Positions 27,099 to 37,316 of a stretch of DNA of 63,891 nucleotides are shown piece by piece (within the stretch, counting starts at the first letter, position 1; each line of letters begins with the position of its first letter). The DNA comes from Granulicella sp. (GTDB taxonomy: Bacteria; Acidobacteriota; Terriglobia; Terriglobales; Acidobacteriaceae): NCBI GenBank assembly GCA_003132145.1, contig PKWU01000009.1, forward strand, positions 1 through 63,891, given 5' to 3'. A program made the translations under genes and the position numbers. The notes beneath the pieces were generated by a model. That model was not told the origin of the DNA, did no database searches, and was given only the letters and a program-made list of their open reading frames with translations.

Positions 27099-27773
27099 TT
27101 ATCTCGCTTGGCCTTGGGTGATGGTCGCTGCCTCAATCGCAGTGGTCGCAGTGGACTCTTCGACTTGCTGGCAGTAAATCTGTGATTGACCCATCGATTC
27201 GCACTTTGTTAGAAATGCTGACGATTCTTGCGGGCACCCTCTACTGATGAGTGTCCTGCTTGCTGAGGGGTTAGAAACATCATCTCGCGTGGGATCGGCT
27301 CTGGCTATCACACAGTCTTTAAAGGCTGTGACAGGGTCTTGTTTTTCGATGACTGACGCTACCCCCATGGCAGTGATCGTCATAGTTTCTGCCATTTGGT
27401 TGCAGTAGTCCGAGTCTCCCCCGAGCGACTCGCATCGTGAATGCCAGGCCTCCGATTCTCGTGGGCATTCTTTACTCATTAAGTCTGCGGCTGCATTCTT
27501 ATCGCCAACAACATACATATATGGGTTGGCTCTTTTAATTAAGCAATTCTTAAACGGCTCAGTGAGCGGATCGTTGTATGCAATGGCCGTTATATCCTCA
27601 GTGCTTTGCGAACTTTGTTCGCCGTTGTTGTGTGGAATTTCATTGATAGTACTGTTATCGTCCGAGGGCCTATCGCCGGATGAATGTCCAATGTAGGCGA
27701 TAGATATTAAAATCGCGCCCACAAAGAGCATGAAAATTGCGAGTTTTATATTTCGAGGATTAGCTGATCCCAT
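27099..27773 (-). CDS. Membrane-anchored protein with duplicated Cys-rich domain
   Basis: A 224-aa protein with an N-terminal transmembrane anchor (IKLAIFMLFVGAILISIAYIG) and a Ser/Asn/Gln linker. Two homologous units of about 65 residues follow, starting FKNCLIKRANP and FKDCVIARADP. Each has four cysteines in matching positions (NC, KECP/RGCP, RCESLG/KCESMG, YCNQ/YCQQ). An extracytoplasmic disulfide-bonded domain is inferred. GC is low. Function unknown. Confidence 0.75.
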   Translation of the reverse strand: MGSANPRNIKLAIFMLFVGAILISIAYIGHSSGDRPSDDNSTINEIPHNNGEQSSQSTEDITAIAYNDPLTEPFKNCLIKRANPYMYVVGDKNAAADLMSKECPRESEAWHSRCESLGGDSDYCNQMAETMTITAMGVASVIEKQDPVTAFKDCVIARADPTRDDVSNPSASRTLISRGCPQESSAFLTKCESMGQSQIYCQQVEESTATTAIEAATITQGQAR

Positions 27774-27856
27774 GGACCTACCATCCTTTCGTCGGGTCTA
27801 CTTGTTTTAACTATACGTCCGTTCAAATGAAGCTACGCAAGATCACCTAGGAGTAT

Positions 27857-29653
27857 TTATTCGGCCTCGGGGAGTTCGATGAGGGGGTCGGCGGCGGGGC
27901 GGCGGACCATCTCGTGGAGGGCGGAGCCGGGGGCGATCATGGGGTAGACGCCGTCTTCCTTTTCGACCTGGAAGTTGATGAGGAAGGGATGGCCGCTGGT
28001 GCGCGCGCGGGTGACGGTGGGGATGACTTCGGCGCGCTGGCGGACGTGCGTTCCGGCGATGCCGTGGGCGGCGGCGAGCAGAACGAAGTCCGGCGAGAGG
28101 ATGGGCGTGCACTCGTAGTTCTTGTCGTAGAAGATCTCCTGCCACTGGCGGACCATGCCGAGGAAGCCGTTGTTGATGACGGCGATGTTGATGGCGATGT
28201 GCTCCTGCTGGATGGTGGAGAGCTCGGCGGCGGTCATCTGGAAGCCGCCGTCGCCGGCGATGACCCAGACATCTTTTTCAGGGCAGGCGAACTTTGCGCC
28301 GATGGCCGCGGGCAGGCCGAAGCCCATGGTGCCGAGGCCGCCGGAGGTGATGAGCGAGCGCGGCGTGTCGTGGCGGAAGTACTGCGCCTCCCACATCTGG
28401 TGCTGGCCGACGTCGGTGACGATGATGGTTTGGGCGAGGCGACCGGCGGCCTTGGCTTCGCTCCAGATGTCGTGGATGACGTGCGCGGCGTAGAGATGGC
28501 CGTTGTCGGGAAGGTTGATGATGTCGCGGACGCTGGCGTCGCCCTTCATGGCTGCGATTTCGCGGAGCCATTCGGTGGGAACCCACCCATCGCGGTGAGA
28601 CTGCGATGGATGGGGCACCCGGTCTAGTGGAGTGACGAGCGGCAGGAGGGTTTCGAGGACGGCGCGCAGGTCGCCGATGAGGGCGACGTCGGCGTGGACG
28701 TTCTTATCGATTTCGGCGGGGTCGATCTCGATGTGGATCTTCTTGGCGTGAGGCGCGTAGGTGGCGAGTGTGCCGGTGACGCGGTCGTCGAACCTCATGC
28801 CGAAGGCGAGCAGGAGGTCGGACTGCTGGATGGCGTGGTTGACCCAGGACTCGCCGTGCATGCCCATCATGCCGAGGGCGAGAGGATGGCCGGTGGGGAA
28901 GGCCCCGAGGCCGAGCAGAGTGCTGGCGACGGGGATATTGCGGCGCTCGGCGAAGGCGAGGAGCTGGGATTCGGCTTCGGAGATGAGGACGCCGTGACCG
29001 GCGAGGATGACTGGACGCTTGGCCGCGGCGATCAGCTCAATGGCCTGCTCGATGGAGTTGGCTTCCGCGCGCAGCATGGGGTGCGGGCGATGCGCGGCGG
29101 GCGCGGCGGCGGCGAAGTCGAAGGGCGCGGAGGCCTGCTGCGCGTCCTTGGTGATGTCGACCAGCACCGGGCCGGGACGGCCGGCGACGGCGATCTGGAA
29201 GGCCTTGCGGATGGTGGGTGCGATGTCTTCCGGGCGCGAGACGAGGAAGTTGTGCTTGGTGATGGGAAGAGTGATGCCGGTGATGTCGATCTCCTGGAAG
29301 GCGTCTGTGCCGAGGAGCTTGGAGGAGACCTGGCCGGTGATGCAGACGATGGGGATGGAGTCCAGCATGGCCGTGGCGATGCCGGTGACGAGATTGGTGG
29401 CTCCGGGGCCGGAGGTGGCGACGCAGACGCCGGTGCGGCCGGATGCGCGCGCGTATCCATCGGCCATGTGGGCCGCGCCCTGCTCGTGGCGAACCAGGAC
29501 GTGGTGGATGGGGAACTTGCGCAGCGCATCGTAGGTGGGCAGGATGGCCCCGCCGGGATAGCCGAAGACGGTGGTTACGCCCTCGCCGACGAGGGTGGCC
29601 CAGATGATTTCGGCTCCGGTGAGGGTGGGGATGTTCTGCGATTTGTTTGCCAT
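27857..29653 (-). CDS. ilvB: Acetolactate synthase large (catalytic) subunit
   Basis: A 598-aa ThDP/FAD enzyme condensing pyruvate to acetolactate or acetohydroxybutyrate. FGYPGGAILP, RHEQGAAHMADGYAR (catalytic Glu) and the ThDP motif VIAGDGGFQMTAAEL...NNGFLG are intact. ATG at 29653 follows AAGGAG; an earlier ATG at 29698 lacks one. A REP-like repeat at 28581-28622 is read in frame as part of a surface loop. The gene follows leuD closely. Confidence 0.96.
   Translation of the reverse strand: MANKSQNIPTLTGAEIIWATLVGEGVTTVFGYPGGAILPTYDALRKFPIHHVLVRHEQGAAHMADGYARASGRTGVCVATSGPGATNLVTGIATAMLDSIPIVCITGQVSSKLLGTDAFQEIDITGITLPITKHNFLVSRPEDIAPTIRKAFQIAVAGRPGPVLVDITKDAQQASAPFDFAAAAPAAHRPHPMLRAEANSIEQAIELIAAAKRPVILAGHGVLISEAESQLLAFAERRNIPVASTLLGLGAFPTGHPLALGMMGMHGESWVNHAIQQSDLLLAFGMRFDDRVTGTLATYAPHAKKIHIEIDPAEIDKNVHADVALIGDLRAVLETLLPLVTPLDRVPHPSQSHRDGWVPTEWLREIAAMKGDASVRDIINLPDNGHLYAAHVIHDIWSEAKAAGRLAQTIIVTDVGQHQMWEAQYFRHDTPRSLITSGGLGTMGFGLPAAIGAKFACPEKDVWVIAGDGGFQMTAAELSTIQQEHIAINIAVINNGFLGMVRQWQEIFYDKNYECTPILSPDFVLLAAAHGIAGTHVRQRAEVIPTVTRARTSGHPFLINFQVEKEDGVYPMIAPGSALHEMVRRPAADPLIELPEAE
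28581..28622. repeat. REP-like repeat inside ilvB, copy 9
   Basis: ACCCACCCATCGC, loop GGTGAGACT, GCGATGGATGGGGCACCCGG. Encodes RVPHPSQSHRDGWV in the acetolactate synthase frame. Confidence 0.9.
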
Positions 29654-29690
29654 CGTTGACTCCTTATGCTGCTGTGCTGATTTGATCTTG

Positions 29691-30326
29691 TTAGGCATTT
29701 GCAGGCCTCGGGGTTAGCCAGAACTCTTTGTCGTGGGCGGATTCGAATTTGTCGAGGGCGGCGGCGTGGCGGAGGGTGAGGCCGATGTCGTCGAGGCCGT
29801 TGAGCAGGCAATATTTGCGGAATGGGTCGATGTCGAATGTTGCGCTGAAGCCTGCTTCGTCGGTGACGGTCTGGGCTTCGAGCGAGATGGTGATCTTGTG
29901 CGCGGGGTTCTGCGTGCTGCGCGCGGTGAGCAGTTCGACGTCGGCTTCGGGCAGGCGGACGAGGACCATGCCGTTCTTGCCGGCGTTGGAGAAGAAGATG
30001 TCGGCGAAGCTGGGGGCGATGACGACCAGGAAGCCGTAGTCGGTGAGCGCCCAGGCGGCGTGCTCGCGGGAGCTGCCGCATCCGAAGTTCTTGCTGGCGA
30101 TGAGAATCTGCGCTCCCTTGTAGGCCGAGTTGTTGAGGATGAAGGCGGGGTCGGGCTGGCCTGCGTCTGGGCCTTCCTGGATGCGGCTCCAGTCATAGAA
30201 GAGGAATTCGCCGTAGCCGGTGCGCTCGATGCGCTTGAGAAACTGCTTGGGGATGATCTGGTCGGTGTCCACGTTGGGGCGCGGGAGGGGGACGGCGGCG
30301 GAGGTGAGAGTGTTGATGGCGATCAT
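29691..30326 (-). CDS. leuD: 3-isopropylmalate dehydratase small subunit
   Basis: A 211-aa swivel subunit of isopropylmalate isomerase. NVDTDQIIPKQFLKR near the start and NFGCGSSREHAAWAL (substrate recognition) are characteristic. It combines with LeuC. Spacing to leuC is 124 bases, filled with short GGAATGACAAAC-type repeats. Confidence 0.97.
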   Translation of the reverse strand: MIAINTLTSAAVPLPRPNVDTDQIIPKQFLKRIERTGYGEFLFYDWSRIQEGPDAGQPDPAFILNNSAYKGAQILIASKNFGCGSSREHAAWALTDYGFLVVIAPSFADIFFSNAGKNGMVLVRLPEADVELLTARSTQNPAHKITISLEAQTVTDEAGFSATFDIDPFRKYCLLNGLDDIGLTLRHAAALDKFESAHDKEFWLTPRPANA

Positions 30327-30354
30327 AGGGTTCCTTCGGAACGGTTGTCAGTAA

Positions 30355-30445
30355 AAGCAACAACAAAAGCAGAAGCAGATTCCCTTCGGGAATGACAAAC
30401 AAAAGGGCGGGAATAACAAACAAAAGGGTGGGAATGACAGGCAAA
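30355..30445. repeat. GGAATGACAAACAAAAGGG tandem repeats
   Basis: CAGATTCCCTTCGGGAATGAC followed by two more GGGAATGACA/GGGAATAACA units between leuC and leuD. Confidence 0.75.
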
Positions 30446-30450
30446 GGGAG

Positions 30451-31956
30451 TCATGATTTTTCCTTGAAGTTCCAGGTGCGGATGTCGGTGAAGTGGCCGG
30501 CGATGGCGGCGGCGGCGGCCATCTGCGGGCTGACGAGGTGGGTGCGGCCGGCGCGGCCCTGGCGGCCCTCAAAGTTGCGGTTGGAGGTGCTGGCGCAACG
30601 CTCGCCGGGGGAGAGCATGTCGGGGTTCATGGCGAGGCACATGCTACAGCCGGGCTCGCGCCAGGCAAATCCCGCTTCTTTAAAGATGCGGTCGAGGCCT
30701 TCGGATTCGGCTTGGGCTTTGACTGCTTGAGAGCCGGGGACGACCATGGTGCGGACGGTGGCGGCGACCTTGTAGCCGCGGACGACGGCGGCGGCGGCGC
30801 GCAGGTCCTCGATGCGGCCGTTGGTGCAGGAGCCGATGAAGACGCAGTCGATGGCGATCTGCTGGATGGGCTGGCCGGGCGTGAGGCCCATGTAGTCGAG
30901 CGCGCGGTCGAAGGCCTTGCGGTCGGCCTCGCTTGCGTTGGGGTCGGCGAGCGGGACGGTGGAGTTGATGCCGGTGACCATGCCGGGCGATGTTCCCCAG
31001 GAGACGGTGGGGGTGATGTCGGCGGCGTTGAGGGTGAGCTCGCGGTCGAAGGTTGAGCCGGGATCGGTGACGAGTTGCTTCCAATGAGAGACGGCTTCGT
31101 TCCAGATGGATTCGTCGACCGGACCAGAAGCAGATCCCTCCGCTTCGCTACGGGATGACAAGCCAATAGGGGTAGTTCCGGGGGAGAAGCGGCGGCCCTT
31201 GAGGTAGGCGAAGGTGGTGGCGTCGGGGGCGATCATGCCGGCGCGGGCACCGGCCTCGATGCTCATGTTGCAGAGGGTCATGCGGCCCTCCATGGAGAGG
31301 GCGCGGATGGCGGAGCCGGCGTACTCGACGACGCAACCGGTGGCTCCCGCCGTGCCGATTTCGCCGATGATGTGCAGGATGATGTCCTTGGCGGTGACGC
31401 CGGTGGCGAGCGCGCCTTCGACGTTGATGCGGAAGGTCTGGGGCTTGGACTGGGGGAGGGTCTGCGTGGCCAGGACGTGCTCGACCTCGGAGGTTCCGAT
31501 GCCGAAGGCGAGCGCGCCGAAGGCTCCGTGGGTGCTGGTGTGCGAGTCGCCGCAAACGATGGTCATGCCGGGCTTGGTGAAGCCGAGTTCGGGGCCGATA
31601 ATGTGGACGATGCCCTGCGAGGGAGACTGCACGTCGAAGAGCTCGATGCCGAATTCGGCGCAGTTGCGGCGGAGGGCTTCGACCTGGCGCGAGGAGGTTT
31701 GGTCGACGATGTTCAGGCGGTCGGCGATGGAGGTGGTGGGGACGTTGTGATCGACCGTGGCGACAGTGCGGTCGGGTCGGCGAACCTTACGGCCGGCGAG
31801 ACGGAGGCCGTCGAAGGCCTGCGGACTGGTGACCTCGTGAACGAGCTGGAGATCGATGTAGAGCAGCGAAGGCTCGCCTGCGGGCTCGGCAACAAGATGC
31901 TGTTGCCAGACTTTTTCGAAGAGGGTGCGGGGCGTGTTGTTCATGGCTTGGGTCAT
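30451..31956 (-). CDS. leuC: 3-isopropylmalate dehydratase large subunit
   Basis: A 501-aa aconitase-family subunit. The 4Fe-4S cysteines are in [10 protein letters not shown] and [11 protein letters not shown], and [20 protein letters not shown] is intact. About 13 residues ([13 protein letters not shown]) come from a CAGATCCCTCC...GGGATGAC repeat inserted in frame at 31126-31163. The start overlaps the stop of the upstream secreted ORF. Confidence 0.96.
   Translation of the reverse strand: MTQAMNNTPRTLFEKVWQQHLVAEPAGEPSLLYIDLQLVHEVTSPQAFDGLRLAGRKVRRPDRTVATVDHNVPTTSIADRLNIVDQTSSRQVEALRRNCAEFGIELFDVQSPSQGIVHIIGPELGFTKPGMTIVCGDSHTSTHGAFGALAFGIGTSEVEHVLATQTLPQSKPQTFRINVEGALATGVTAKDIILHIIGEIGTAGATGCVVEYAGSAIRALSMEGRMTLCNMSIEAGARAGMIAPDATTFAYLKGRRFSPGTTPIGLSSRSEAEGSASGPVDESIWNEAVSHWKQLVTDPGSTFDRELTLNAADITPTVSWGTSPGMVTGINSTVPLADPNASEADRKAFDRALDYMGLTPGQPIQQIAIDCVFIGSCTNGRIEDLRAAAAVVRGYKVAATVRTMVVPGSQAVKAQAESEGLDRIFKEAGFAWREPGCSMCLAMNPDMLSPGERCASTSNRNFEGRQGRAGRTHLVSPQMAAAAAIAGHFTDIRTWNFKEKS
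31126..31163. repeat. Palindromic repeat inserted in leuC
   Basis: AGAAGCAGATCCCTCCGC, then TTCGCTACGGGATGACAAG. It matches intergenic copies at 38131 and 45790 and keeps the leuC frame open. Confidence 0.85.
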
Positions 31957-32648
31957 GGTGTCACTTTCGTTTCAGAAATAGCGGGATGTGGCGCGATGCC
32001 GAGCGTTGCGGGCGCGAGCTCATGCGGCGTGCCGTCGGGATCGACCAGAATGGCGTGGGTGATGTTTTGCACGATGGCGGAACCGGCGAGCGGCTGGGCG
32101 GTCCATCGGGCGAGGGCTTTGAGGAGCGCGGCGGGCGGGTGCTGCGCGCCGCTTAACGAATCGTTGGGGAAGAGCCAGAGGGTGTACTCGGCGGCGGGGT
32201 CGGTGGTGGGCTTGTCGGCCTTGATCCAGTCGATGGCGGCGAAGACGACGAGATGATGCGATCCGTTGAGATCGAGCCAGAGCAGGCCGCGCGCGGGACA
32301 GAAGTGGACGACGCAGCCGGAGATGGAGATGTAACGATTCTCGTCGGCGAGGACGCTGCCGGGAACGGTGAGGTGGTCGAGCGCGGTGCTGGCGAGCGAG
32401 CGATAGCGACCGTTGACGGGCGCGCCCCAGAAGGTTTGCGGAGCGGTGAGGAACTGATCGAGCAAGGGACGGAAACGATCATCCTGCACGAGGTCGTTCT
32501 CGCGGCCCTGCTTGTTGGTGTCGTCGGGCGTGTACTGCCAGATCCATTCGACGTTTTCGGGCGCGGGCTTGGGCTTCTTGACTGCTTGCGCGGGGGCGAG
32601 CGTGGTCACGAGCAGGAGAGCGATGGCGAGTTGGAGGAGGCGGCGCAT
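31953..32648 (-). CDS. Exported hypothetical protein inside the leu cluster
   Basis: A 231-aa protein with a clear signal peptide ([19 protein letters not shown]). The mature part has [28 protein letters not shown] (two Cys) and [10 protein letters not shown]. The stop codon overlaps the leuC start (ATGA), so it is translated with leuC. No role in leucine synthesis is known; the family seems lineage-specific. Confidence 0.75.
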   Translation of the reverse strand: MRRLLQLAIALLLVTTLAPAQAVKKPKPAPENVEWIWQYTPDDTNKQGRENDLVQDDRFRPLLDQFLTAPQTFWGAPVNGRYRSLASTALDHLTVPGSVLADENRYISISGCVVHFCPARGLLWLDLNGSHHLVVFAAIDWIKADKPTTDPAAEYTLWLFPNDSLSGAQHPPAALLKALARWTAQPLAGSAIVQNITHAILVDPDGTPHELAPATLGIAPHPAISETKVTP

Positions 32649-32653
32649 TTTTC

Positions 32654-32750
32654 TAGAAGCATATCCCTACGGGATGACAACAAAAAACAAACAACAGCAA
32701 GTACAAGAACAAAAACCAATACAGAGATTCTGGCTTCGCCAGAATGACGA
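32654..32750. repeat. CCCTACGGGATGACA / GGCTTCGCCAGAATGACGA repeats
   Basis: Two units of the GGNATGACA family flank an A-rich CAACAGCAAGTACAAGAAC spacer between leuB and the secreted ORF. Confidence 0.7.
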
Positions 32751-32759
32751 CGGTTTGGG

Positions 32760-33887
32760 TTAGACGGCGTGCATGGACTGGCGCTGGTCGATGGACTGGG
32801 CGAGCGCCTGGTGGACGAGTTTGCCCATCTCGGTGGTGGAGACGAGGTGTTGGGCTGAAGCGTTGACGGCGGCCGCTGCGTTGCCGCGGGCGATGTCTGC
32901 GGTGCGATGGCCGTCGGCGAGGACGGTGCGGACGGCGGCTTCGATGGCGGAGGCGTCCTGTTCGAGATTGGCGGAGTGGCGCAGAAGCATGGCGGCAGTG
33001 AGGATTGCGCCGAGGGGATTGGCCTTGCCTGTGCCGGCGATATCGGGCGCGGAACCGTGGACGGGCTCGAAGAGATTGACCGTGCCGCCGATGGTGGCCG
33101 AGGGCAACATGCCGAGCGAGCCGGTGATGATGGAGGCTTCGTCGGAGAGGATGTCGCCGAAGAGATTTTCTGTCAGCACGACATCGAAGTTGCGCGGGAT
33201 GTTCATCAGGTGCATGGCCATGGAGTCGACGAGCTGGTGCTCGAGGGTGACGGAGGGGAAGTCGCGGGCGACTTCGGTGACGGTGGCGCGCCAGAGCTGC
33301 GAGACTTCGAGGACGTTGGCCTTGTCGACGGAAGTGACTTTCTTGCGACGCTTGCTGGCCAGTTCGAAGGCGACGCGGGCGACGCGGGCGACCTCGGCCT
33401 TGGTATAGCGCATGGTGTTCCATGCCTCGCCGGTGGATTTGTTCCACTCGCGCGGGGAGCCAAAGTAGAGGCCGCCGAGCAACTCGCGGACGAAGAGGAT
33501 GTTGGCGCCTTCGGTGACCTCGGGGCGGAGGGGCGAGTTGGCGGAGAGCGCGGGGTAGGCGATGGAGGGGCGGAGGTTGGCGAAGCCGCCGAGGGCGTGG
33601 CGAATCTGAAGGAGGCCGGCCTCGGGACGCTTGTCGGGCGAGAGAGCGTCGAATTTTTTGTCGCCGACCGCGCCGAGCAGGACGGCGTCGGACTCGAGGC
33701 AGGCGTCGAGCGTGGCGGTGGGCAAGGGCGAGCCGGTGGCCGTGATGGCTACTCCGCCGAGCAGCAGGGGCACGAAGGAGAAGTCGTGACCGCCAAACTC
33801 GGCGACTGCCTTGAGGATGTTGACGGCTTCGTTGGTGACTTCGGGACCGATGCCGTCACCGGCGAGAATGGCTATCTTAAGCTTCAC
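32760..33887 (-). CDS. leuB: 3-isopropylmalate dehydrogenase
   Basis: A 375-aa enzyme oxidising and decarboxylating 3-isopropylmalate. AGDGIGPEV near the start, the arginine-rich IRHALGGFANLRP, the YTKAEVARV segment and the NAD-binding HGSAPDIAGTGKANP are intact. The start is GTG at 33887, sharing GTGA with the stop of the small membrane gene. Confidence 0.97.
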   Translation of the reverse strand: MKLKIAILAGDGIGPEVTNEAVNILKAVAEFGGHDFSFVPLLLGGVAITATGSPLPTATLDACLESDAVLLGAVGDKKFDALSPDKRPEAGLLQIRHALGGFANLRPSIAYPALSANSPLRPEVTEGANILFVRELLGGLYFGSPREWNKSTGEAWNTMRYTKAEVARVARVAFELASKRRKKVTSVDKANVLEVSQLWRATVTEVARDFPSVTLEHQLVDSMAMHLMNIPRNFDVVLTENLFGDILSDEASIITGSLGMLPSATIGGTVNLFEPVHGSAPDIAGTGKANPLGAILTAAMLLRHSANLEQDASAIEAAVRTVLADGHRTADIARGNAAAAVNASAQHLVSTTEMGKLVHQALAQSIDQRQSMHAV

Positions 33888-34218
33888 TTGGTTCGTACCT
33901 CGTCTAATTTGATTACGGTTTTATTTCTGTGTTCTCGCCTGGATCGCAACAGACGCTGTGCTACAGCAAACACAATAGTGTTGACCGAAAGCGCGAGCGG
34001 CAAGTAGAGGGCGTCCGTCAAGAGCATTCCATGGAAATCGCGCATGCCTAAGAGCGCCAAAGGTATTGCAACTAATGCTCCCGGAAGAAGAAGGACCACA
34101 CCCAATAGCTGGGCCGCTATACTCCAGGTCGAGCCAATTATGTTCGCGGCACACCCTAGGGCTTGAACGGCCCAAAAGGCTGTCCACGGCTTCCGATGAA
34201 TGTGATCGAGTAAGTCCA

Positions 34219-34219
<1 letters not shown>
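33884..34219 (-). CDS. Small membrane protein between leuA and leuB
   Basis: A 111-aa protein with two or three transmembrane segments (AFWAVQALGCAANIIG; AAQLLGVVLLLPGALVAIPLALLG; LYLPLALSVNTIVFAVAQRLL) and a basic C-terminus. Its ATG overlaps the leuA stop by one base (TAATG) and its TGA overlaps the leuB GTG. It is therefore embedded by translational coupling on both sides. Function unknown; leucine or intermediate transport is only a guess. Confidence 0.75.
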
Positions 34220-35454
<1,235 letters not shown>

Positions 35455-35484
35455 GGGTTCGACCTCGGTGCCTTGTGATTAAGA

Positions 35485-35499
35485 ATAACTCAGACTTAT
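35485..35499. promoter_or_regulatory. LysR-type binding box (ATAA-N7-TTAT)
   Basis: Fits T-N11-A inside an inverted repeat, in the 130-base gap between leuA and the divergent LysR gene. A second box is at 35516-35530. Confidence 0.5.
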
Positions 35500-35515
35500 A
35501 GTGTTTCGCACGAGT

Positions 35516-35530
35516 ATTATTATTTCTAAT
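35516..35530. promoter_or_regulatory. Second LysR-type box (ATTA-N7-TAAT)
   Basis: Also T-N11-A within an inverted repeat, 31 bases (three helical turns) from the first. AT-rich sequence raises the chance of coincidence. Confidence 0.4.
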
Positions 35531-35584
35531 TGAGATATTCATGGCCGGGCGTGCGGAGTGCGCTCGGGGAGGGCGGAGGACGCG

Positions 35585-36508
35585 ATGGACCTTTTTCAGT
35601 TGGAGACGTTTCTTGCGGTGAGCGAGGAGCGGAGTTTTTCGCGAGCGGCGACGCGGCTGCACCGCACACAGCCGGCGGTGAGCCAGGCGATTGCCAAGCT
35701 GGAAGCGGAGCTGGGCGAGGTGCTGCTGGAGCGGTCGTCGCGCGATGGCACGCTGACGGACGCTGGCGATGTGTTGCGCGAGTACGCGGTGAAGTTGCTG
35801 AATCTGCGGACGGAGGCTGCGGGCGCGCTGAACGAGTTGCGGGAGCTGCATCGCGGACGGCTGAACATTGCGGCCAACGAGTACACGTGCCTGGTTCTGT
35901 TGCCTCTGCTGGACGAGTTCCGGCGATTGAATCCGCGGATCAAGGTGACGGTGCAACGGGCGCTGGCCAGCCGCATCGCGGACGACGTGCTGGTGCACAC
36001 GGTTGAGATCGGCGTGCTGAGCTTCCGTCCGGACGACGCGGCGATCCGGTCGGTGGTGGTGTATCGCGATGAGCTGGACCTGGTGGTGAACCCGAAGCAT
36101 CCTCTGGCGCGGGCGGGCGAGGTTTCGATCCGGCAGCTTGGGGCGGAGAACTTTATTGCGCACAATATCTCTTCTCCGCAGCGGCAGAAGGTGATCGAGA
36201 CGTTCCGGCGGCACAAGACCCCGCTGCGCATGGGGGTGGAGCTGCCATCGCTGGAGGCGATCAAGCGGTTTGTGGAGATGGGCAACGGGGTGGCGCTGGT
36301 GCCGGGGTTGACGGTGCGGACGGAGCTGGCCTCGGGCGCACTGGTGCGGGTGCGGGTGCGGGAGCTGCAACTGGAACGCAGACTGCGGCTGGTGTACCGG
36401 CGGCAGGCGAGCCTGTCGCACGTTGCGGTGGCGTTCCTTAAGGTGGTGGAGAATTATGCTGCGGCACACGGCGATCCCTATTGCTTTCAGGCGGAGCGGG
36501 CGGGTTGA
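35585..36508 (+). CDS. LysR family transcriptional regulator
   Basis: A 307-aa protein. The winged helix-turn-helix lies in residues 1-60 (LETFLAVSEERSFSRAATRL, then TQPAVSQAIAKLE), and the effector-binding domain starts near 88 (GRLNIAANEYT). ATG at 35585 follows GGAGGA. Divergent to leuA, so control of the leu-ilv cluster and itself is likely, with a pathway intermediate as effector (inference). Confidence 0.92.
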   Translation: MDLFQLETFLAVSEERSFSRAATRLHRTQPAVSQAIAKLEAELGEVLLERSSRDGTLTDAGDVLREYAVKLLNLRTEAAGALNELRELHRGRLNIAANEYTCLVLLPLLDEFRRLNPRIKVTVQRALASRIADDVLVHTVEIGVLSFRPDDAAIRSVVVYRDELDLVVNPKHPLARAGEVSIRQLGAENFIAHNISSPQRQKVIETFRRHKTPLRMGVELPSLEAIKRFVEMGNGVALVPGLTVRTELASGALVRVRVRELQLERRLRLVYRRQASLSHVAVAFLKVVENYAAAHGDPYCFQAERAG

Positions 36509-36670
36509 AGCGGAGCTGGCGAGCAATGTTGCCTTCCGGTTATGAAAGATGTTTTGCGAAGCGTAAACAAATCTGGGGGCTGGGTGCGTCCGAAGTGGCG
36601 GATTGAACGTCTGTAGCGGTAGACTTGTCCGCCGGAGAATCAAGCCGGAACCGACACGGGAGAGCAGCCA

Positions 36671-37120
36671 ATGAAGAACATGTTTCGTAAGTTTGCCATG
36701 CGCGCAGGCGCAGTGGCTTTGTGCAGCGCCGCGCTATGCGCGGTGCCGGCGATGGCGCAGGGCGGCGGCGGCGGCGGCCGCATGCAGATGACTTCGGACC
36801 AACGCGTAGCCGCGATCGACAAGGCCGTGACGCTGACCGATGATCAGAAGATCAAGATCAAGGCGATCTATGAGGCCGGCCAGAAGAAGATGGCCGACCT
36901 ACGCGATTCGGGCGAGGACTTTTCGACCCTGATGCCGAAGATGCAGGCGATCCGCGCGGACGAGAATGTGCAGATCAAGGCGCTGCTGACGGACGAGCAG
37001 AAGCCGAAGTTCGACGCGTATCTGGCCTCTCTGCCGCAGGGCAGAGGTCCTGGCGGCGGCGGACCGGGCGGACCTCCTCCAGACGGTGGCGGAGCACCTC
37101 CACCTGCGCCTCCACAGTAA
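36671..37120 (+). CDS. Exported Spy-like protein with Gly/Pro-rich tail
   Basis: A 149-aa protein with signal peptide (AGAVALCSAALCAVPAMAQ) followed by a GGGGGG run. The helical core has LTDDQKIKIKAIYEAGQKKM and LLTDEQKPKFDAYL, typical of LTxxQ Spy/CpxP-like periplasmic proteins. The last 35 residues are Gly/Pro-rich. The design parallels the protein at 2456-2998. A role in envelope stress or metal/peptide binding is inferred only. Confidence 0.8.
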   Translation: MKNMFRKFAMRAGAVALCSAALCAVPAMAQGGGGGGRMQMTSDQRVAAIDKAVTLTDDQKIKIKAIYEAGQKKMADLRDSGEDFSTLMPKMQAIRADENVQIKALLTDEQKPKFDAYLASLPQGRGPGGGGPGGPPPDGGGAPPPAPPQ

Positions 37121-37144
37121 TTGCGGCGAGGATTTGACAGGCGG

Positions 37145-37176
37145 GCCGGAGAGCTAATTGACTCTCCGGCCTTTCT
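37145..37176 (+). terminator. Hairpin terminator after the Spy-like gene
   Basis: GCCGGAGAG-N8-CTCTCCGGC followed by CTTTCT. Confidence 0.75.
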
Positions 37177-37316
37177 GCGTGCGGCGCGCTGCACGGCGCT
37201 CGGTCTACAGGTACAATGATGGGAGCGACCGAGCCAGTGTTCGTTGCGATGCGAGGAGCATCGCCAGCGAGTTGCGGGGCCGGGCTGCGAAGGAACAAGA
37301 AGGGGCAGAACGAAGA

